Positions 5,095 through 8,265 of a stretch of 8,265 nucleotides of DNA are shown here, one piece after another. Position numbers and translations under genes: made by a program. Where the stretch lies: assembly GCA_944323495.1 (NCBI GenBank), contig CALUSZ010000130.1, forward strand, positions 1 through 8,265, given 5' to 3'. This stretch comes from Candidatus Gastranaerophilales bacterium. Lineage in GTDB: Bacteria; Cyanobacteriota; Vampirovibrionia; Gastranaerophilales; Gastranaerophilaceae. Below the pieces are notes generated by a model. The model saw nothing but the letters and a program-made list of their open reading frames with translations. It made no database searches and was not told the origin of the DNA. Numbering within the stretch: position 1 is the first letter of the stretch; each line of letters starts with the position of its first letter.

Positions 5095-6658
5095 TTCTGT
5101 ACACATCAAATTTAAATTCATCCCCTATTGTCCTAACTAACTGATAGTTTTCTTTAATATAGCCCATTATTCTACCGGCATAATCTTCACCAAACTTAGA
5201 ATAATAATAAAGCGATGTGTCGTAGTTATTTATGACTATGTATTCAGGCATCGTAATAAATAATCTCTCCATAATCAGATTCTCGCCAAATGTCTCAACA
5301 TATAGAGGTATAAGCGAGTAAAATTTGTTATCAGACGCCCTTCCTGCTAAATAATTTACAGCAAGGCACTCGGGATAAATAAGAAGTTTATCGTTTTTCT
5401 TAGTTTCTTTCTGAGCAAATGTTATTAGTTCCTTTATTGAATCAGCATAGTAAGGAGTAGTATACACAAGCCCCCTCTTTGTTTCAATCTTTTCACTTTT
5501 ATTAACAAGCCCTTCTGTATTTTGTATTCCAATTACCAAGGCAGACAAAATCGTAAGAACCATAAGAGTTTGTCTGTATTTAAGAGGTGACAATATATAG
5601 ATTGAAATTAATGCAAACGGTATAAAATAAATTCCATAGGCTTTTAGGGTTAAGGCGAAAAACATTTTTATGGATATTAAAATCGCAGCGACAATAAAAA
5701 ATTTTTCTTTACCATTTAATTTTCTGTATCTTACGATAAACATTGTCAAAATTAATGGAAATGCAAAAACAAGAATCTCCGGAGTAACAGTAAAATACAG
5801 ATAAATAAACACCAGAGGAATAAGCCAGTATGTCTTATATTTATAAAAAATTAAAAACGGAACTGCGATTTTTAACATATTAAACAAATATACAGGTATT
5901 AATTCCCACCTAAAAATCAACCCTGTAACAGAATAAAACCAACGCAAAGTCTTAGCTGTAGACATTACCGCAACTATACCAAAAGAGGTTAGTAAATTCC
6001 TAATTCCTACACCTTGCAGCAAAAGCGGCGTATAAATTATCACAAACGGAAGTACAAATGCAATTAGGTTTTTCCACCAATCTTTTTTCCAATCAGTGAA
6101 GCTTGCATATATTAATAGCGGCAGTAAGAAAACAAATTCGTACTTTGAGCAAACTGCTAATGAATACATAAAATATGCAGGAGGATATTTCTTTTCAAGG
6201 CTAAAATAAATGCCTGCAGTAATAAATACTAATCCATAAATCATGCCGTATGAATATGGGAAAAAAAAGTTAAAGACATTAGGCGAGAGAACACAGCCCA
6301 TAATAGTAAATAAAAGAATTGCAAATGTATAATTTTTATCAATAAATTTATTTGATATTAAATAAATAAGATTAATAAATCCAAACGTCGCAGCAAGCCC
6401 TGCAAAATACAGAATACCCAATTTAACACCAAATAGCTTGAGTAATAACGCATTAAAGAGGTATGCAAAAGGCGCATAAATAGTAAAAATATTTTTATAT
6501 AAAATTTTCCCTTCAATAACCTGCTGCGGGATATAAGCCTCTCTAAACGAATCTACGATTATATCTCCAAATCGTCCATATCCGAGGATAAAAGTAATCA
6601 GTATCAATAAATTTATTACAATAATCTGCCAGTGGTTCTTAAAAAAAGCTCTGTTCAT
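5069..6658 (-). CDS. GT-C-fold integral membrane glycosyltransferase (PMT/ArnT/RgtA-like)
   Basis: This is a 529-residue polytopic membrane protein. GT-C enzymes transfer a sugar from a polyprenyl-phosphate donor to a lipid or protein on the outer face of the membrane. After the first helix (about 11-27), the first outer loop contains Asp36 and Glu40 in DSFREAYIPQQVIEGKILYKN, followed by a Y-A-P segment entering the next helix. This is the typical place of the catalytic acid in the family, with a D-x-x-x-E spacing. About ten or more further helices follow to residue 375. Residues 380-529 form a soluble domain with a YPECLAVNYLAGR motif and a PEYIVINNYD strand, common in this group. Donor and acceptor cannot be read from sequence, and no polysaccharide cluster surrounds it. 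No SD is visible; TAAGAT ends 6 bases before the ATG, suggesting a leaderless transcript. Confidence 0.82.
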   Translation of the reverse strand: MNRAFFKNHWQIIVINLLILITFILGYGRFGDIIVDSFREAYIPQQVIEGKILYKNIFTIYAPFAYLFNALLLKLFGVKLGILYFAGLAATFGFINLIYLISNKFIDKNYTFAILLFTIMGCVLSPNVFNFFFPYSYGMIYGLVFITAGIYFSLEKKYPPAYFMYSLAVCSKYEFVFLLPLLIYASFTDWKKDWWKNLIAFVLPFVIIYTPLLLQGVGIRNLLTSFGIVAVMSTAKTLRWFYSVTGLIFRWELIPVYLFNMLKIAVPFLIFYKYKTYWLIPLVFIYLYFTVTPEILVFAFPLILTMFIVRYRKLNGKEKFFIVAAILISIKMFFALTLKAYGIYFIPFALISIYILSPLKYRQTLMVLTILSALVIGIQNTEGLVNKSEKIETKRGLVYTTPYYADSIKELITFAQKETKKNDKLLIYPECLAVNYLAGRASDNKFYSLIPLYVETFGENLIMERLFITMPEYIVINNYDTSLYYYSKFGEDYAGRIMGYIKENYQLVRTIGDEFKFDVYRIKYHRPSP

Positions 6659-6664
6659 AAACTA

Positions 6665-6693
6665 ATCTTAACAAAGCGTTACAAATAAAGCAA
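6665..6693 (-). promoter_or_regulatory. Candidate promoter of the GT-C gene, leaderless geometry
   Basis: Read on the minus strand, TTGCTT (6688-6693) lies 17 bp before TAAGAT (6665-6670), which lies 6 nt before the ATG (6658-6656). Transcription would begin at the start codon. The -10 matches at 4 of 6 and the -35 at 3 of 6, so the spacing and absence of an SD carry most of the weight. Confidence 0.4.
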
Positions 6694-6702
6694 TTTTGTA
6701 AC
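6678..6702. promoter_or_regulatory. Operator-like inverted repeat between divergent genes
   Basis: GTTACAAA (6678-6685) and TTTGTAAC (6695-6702) are perfect 8-bp inverted half-sites separated by 9 bp, with a centre-to-centre distance of 17 bp. The spacer holds the candidate -35 of the minus-strand GT-C gene, and the right half-site holds a candidate -35 (TTGTAA, 6696-6701) for the plus-strand gene at 6753. A dimeric regulator bound here could control both. I do not recognise the site as belonging to a known regulator. Confidence 0.45.
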
Positions 6703-6722
6703 AGAAGAAAACTTTATATAAA
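6696..6722 (+). promoter_or_regulatory. Possible promoter of the Gly-rich repeat protein gene
   Basis: TTGTAA (6696-6701) and TATAAA (6717-6722) are 15 bp apart; TAAATA at 6719-6724 gives 17 bp with a weaker -10. The mRNA would start near 6730 and carry GAAAGG (6736-6741), a usable but distant SD 11 bases before the ATG. Confidence 0.35.
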
Positions 6723-6752
6723 TACAAGTGTTAGTGAAAGGTATTTATTTGT

Positions 6753-7274
6753 ATGACTATCGACCCATTTACATTGAATAGCTTGTATGGTCAGGGAATC
6801 ATTGATTATGTTCCTTATGATTTGGGTGTCACACCGACGCCTGTATCAGGAATAACAAATCCTTACCTTCAAAGTGCAATGCAGGGAAACTTATACCAAA
6901 CTCACGGCACAATAAACGACACCTTTACACAAAGTGCGGGAATGAACGGCTTTGGTGTAGAAGGTATCGGGAATGAAAGTTCTGCCGGCATAAACGGATT
7001 TGGTCAATCCGGAATCGGAGAGGCTTCACAAGCCGGCACTAACGGATTCGGCGGCGGGCTCGGACATCTTAGTGCAGATGTTTCGCACGGAGTAGAGAAA
7101 ACTCTTTCTTTTTACGACAGAATCCCCACTTTTGTAAAAGGGCTTGTATCCGGAGCAATAGTTGTTGGTACAATTGCCTATTGCCTCAAGGGAAAGAAAA
7201 AGCCTCCGGAAACAAAGACAGGCTTCTGGTCAAAAATGAATCCTGTAAACTGGTTTAAGCATAAAGACAAATAA
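6753..7274 (+). CDS. Single-pass membrane protein with Gly-rich 16-residue repeats, unknown function
   Basis: I do not recognise this 173-residue protein. It has four visible zones. Residues 1-60 are polar and rich in Tyr, Thr, Pro and Asn without a signal peptide. Residues 61-108 hold three tandem repeats of about 16 residues with consensus x-A-G-x-N-G-F-G-x-x-G-I-G-x-x-S (starts at 61, 77 and 93; the third is slightly off after NGFG). Residues 127-145 (FVKGLVSGAIVVGTIAYCL) form one hydrophobic helix. Residues 146-173 are basic (KGKKKPP, then WSKMNPVNWFKHKDK) and probably cytosolic by the positive-inside rule, which puts the repeats outside or in the periplasm. The repeat section could be a flexible, aggregation-prone or surface segment. 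It is divergent from the GT-C gene across an inverted repeat and is followed by its own terminator, so it is a single-gene unit. Confidence 0.75.
   Translation: MTIDPFTLNSLYGQGIIDYVPYDLGVTPTPVSGITNPYLQSAMQGNLYQTHGTINDTFTQSAGMNGFGVEGIGNESSAGINGFGQSGIGEASQAGTNGFGGGLGHLSADVSHGVEKTLSFYDRIPTFVKGLVSGAIVVGTIAYCLKGKKKPPETKTGFWSKMNPVNWFKHKDK
6933..7076 (+). repeat. Three in-frame 48-bp coding repeats
   Basis: Repeat units at 6933-6980, 6981-7028 and 7029-7076 encode the 16-residue Gly/Asn/Phe motif. At DNA level they have diverged at many third positions, which argues for selection on the peptide rather than a recent duplication. Confidence 0.7.
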
Positions 7275-7311
7275 CCTTATTATAAAATACCTTATTGATT
7301 AACCGACTTAT

Positions 7312-7332
7312 ACGCCGAAAGGCGTTTTTTTT
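7312..7332 (+). terminator. Intrinsic terminator after the Gly-rich protein gene
   Basis: ACGCC (7312-7316) and GGCGT (7321-7325) form a 5-bp GC-rich stem closed by a stable GAAA tetraloop and followed by a run of T to 7332. It lies 38 bases past the stop at 7274 and directly abuts the promoter of the next gene. Confidence 0.9.
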
Positions 7333-7333
7333 A

Positions 7334-7342
7334 TGCTAAAAT
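7334..7342 (+). promoter_or_regulatory. Extended -10 promoter of the HAD phosphatase gene, leaderless geometry
   Basis: TGCTAAAAT is an extended -10 (TGn plus a 5-of-6 hexamer). It ends 6 nt before the ATG at 7349, so the mRNA would begin at the start codon. The -35 position falls in the preceding terminator stem-loop and has no TTGACA resemblance, as expected for an extended -10 promoter. Confidence 0.55.
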
Positions 7343-7348
7343 TTTTTT

Positions 7349-8140
7349 ATGATAAAACTTGTAGCAACAGATATCGACGGTACGATAATCATACCGGAAA
7401 AAACATTTACAGACAGCGTAAAACAATGTATAAAAGAGCTTTGTCAACAAGGTATAAAAGTGGTTCTGGTAACAGGAAGAATGCACGCTGCAGCGAGCCT
7501 TATTGCAAAAGACTTAGGGCTTGATACTCCTGTTGTATCATATCAGGGGGGATTGATTAAGCATAATCAAGAGACTTTATATGAAAAATGCCTGACAAAA
7601 GAACAGACAGAAAAAATTCTTGATTGGGCAAACCAGGAAAATATTCATATTAACTTATATAATGATGATGTTTTATACTCAGAAAAGAAGTGCTACGAGA
7701 TAGAGCGATATTGTAATAACCTTCATACACATTATGAAGTTAAACAGTTTTGCGATATTGAGAAAAATAAAATTAATAAACTTCTGGCTATTGACTATGA
7801 AAATCCGGAAAAAATAAACAAATTTGAAAAAGAACTCCCGGCAGTATTTCCGGAGCTTTATATAGTTAAATCAACACCATATTTCTTGGAATTTTCAAAC
7901 AAAGAGGCCTCTAAGTATTGTGCGGTAAAATTTTTGCAAAACCTATGGGGGATAAAAGAAGCCGAAACACTTACAATCGGAGACCAAAATAATGATATAG
8001 CACTTTTAAAAGCCGGCGGAATAAAAATAGCCATGGGAAATGCTACTGAAGATTTGAAACAGATTGCTGATGATATAACAGATACAGTTTATAATGACGG
8101 TTTCGTAAAAGCTATGGAAAAATATTGTTTAGCCAAATAA
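7349..8140 (+). CDS. Cof-type HAD-superfamily hydrolase (sugar-phosphatase-like)
   Basis: A 263-residue cytosolic Mg-dependent phosphatase of the HAD IIB (Cof/YidA-like) subfamily. Such enzymes dephosphorylate sugar phosphates, FMN or related metabolites by way of an aspartyl-phosphate. Motif I is DIDGT with nucleophile Asp8 and acid/base Asp10. Motif II is Thr42 in VTGR. The C2 cap lies between about 80 and 185. Motif III is the Lys in NKEASK near 187, and motif IV is GDQNND with Asp212 and Asp216, followed by AGGIKIAMGNA. Length is normal for the family. The N-terminus MIKLVATDIDGT is typical and fixes the start, yet no SD precedes it; an extended -10 lies six bases upstream. It is separated from the upstream gene by a terminator and faces the SRP RNA gene. 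Exact substrate cannot be deduced. Confidence 0.92.
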   Translation: MIKLVATDIDGTIIIPEKTFTDSVKQCIKELCQQGIKVVLVTGRMHAAASLIAKDLGLDTPVVSYQGGLIKHNQETLYEKCLTKEQTEKILDWANQENIHINLYNDDVLYSEKKCYEIERYCNNLHTHYEVKQFCDIEKNKINKLLAIDYENPEKINKFEKELPAVFPELYIVKSTPYFLEFSNKEASKYCAVKFLQNLWGIKEAETLTIGDQNNDIALLKAGGIKIAMGNATEDLKQIADDITDTVYNDGFVKAMEKYCLAK

Positions 8141-8190
8141 AAAACCGTACCACTGCCTATCGAAATACAGCTAAACTGATTTTGCTTATA

Positions 8191-8209
8191 AAATCTCCTT
8201 TTTAGATTT
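8191..8209 (-). terminator. Weak hairpin at the 3' end of the SRP RNA
   Basis: AAATCT (8191-8196) and AGATTT (8204-8209) form a 6-bp AT-rich stem with a 7-base loop, read on the minus strand as AAATCT, loop, AGATTTTAT. It may terminate or define the 3' end of the SRP RNA, but the stem is weak and the U-tract short. Confidence 0.3.
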
Positions 8210-8265
8210 ACAACACCCGCAAGGGTTACCTTAGTGCTGCTATGTTTCCATCCTGACACGGTTCG
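8205..8265 (-). ncRNA. ffs: Bacterial small SRP RNA (4.5S-type), 3' part, cut by the window edge
   Basis: Read on the minus strand, the edge gives GAACCGTGTCAGG, then ATG-GAAA-CAT, then AGCAGCACTAAGG. This is domain IV of the signal recognition particle RNA: the conserved symmetric and asymmetric internal loops (TCAGG on one side, AGCAG on the other, core 8236-8257) capped by a GNRA tetraloop. It binds Ffh, and the particle directs nascent membrane and secreted proteins to the translocon. The apical helix here is AUG/CAU with GAAA, in place of the common UCC/GGA with GGAA; the pairing is preserved. The 5' half lies beyond 8265. The 3' end is uncertain; I place it near 8205, before a weak hairpin (8191-8209) that may act in termination. 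Confidence 0.88.

Noticed and set aside
7333..7524. 63-codon open frame overlapping the HAD gene start
   Set aside because: Arg/Lys/Tyr-rich product in a different frame from the conserved DIDGT region, starting inside the promoter; no SD.

Overview
The window is an AT-rich bacterial chromosome segment with tightly packed genes, mostly housekeeping or cell-envelope in type. It uses the standard code, with TAA and TAG stops and TGG for Trp. I see no insertion sequence, phage gene, CRISPR array or tRNA. The low GC, the mix of Shine-Dalgarno (SD) and SD-less starts, and the gene set would fit a host-associated lineage such as the non-photosynthetic Cyanobacteriota (Vampirovibrionia/Gastranaerophilales) or a low-GC Gram-positive. 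This is a guess from general appearance and no single gene proves it.

Left part (1-2340, all on +): the C-terminal three quarters of purA (adenylosuccinate synthetase, cut by the window edge), a small STAS-like protein, then a secreted lytic transglycosylase. The transglycosylase sits behind a good promoter and a long leader of about 200 nt that folds into consecutive hairpins. A strong bidirectional terminator closes it.

Middle part (2338-6658): a ROK-family glucokinase and a compact PHP-domain phosphoesterase, both on -. Divergent from PHP is a six-helix membrane protein on +, whose 3' end overlaps by 26 bp the 3' end of a convergent GT-C glycosyltransferase on -. The control region of the glucokinase carries an unusual G9 tract and a G-quadruplex-like pattern.

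Right part (6660-8265): an inverted repeat between divergent genes, a one-helix protein with three glycine-rich 16-residue repeats, a terminator abutting a promoter, a Cof-type HAD phosphatase, and at the right edge the 3' portion of the signal recognition particle RNA on -.

The genes do not form one obvious pathway: there is nucleotide synthesis, sugar phosphorylation, phosphate ester hydrolysis, wall remodelling, envelope glycosylation and protein targeting. I do not see a convincing new multi-gene system. The signals most worth following are non-coding: the structured transglycosylase leader with two mutually exclusive pairings, a recurring arrangement (-10 box, 6 nt, ATG, no SD) suggesting leaderless mRNAs, the G-rich glucokinase promoter, and the palindrome at 6678-6702.
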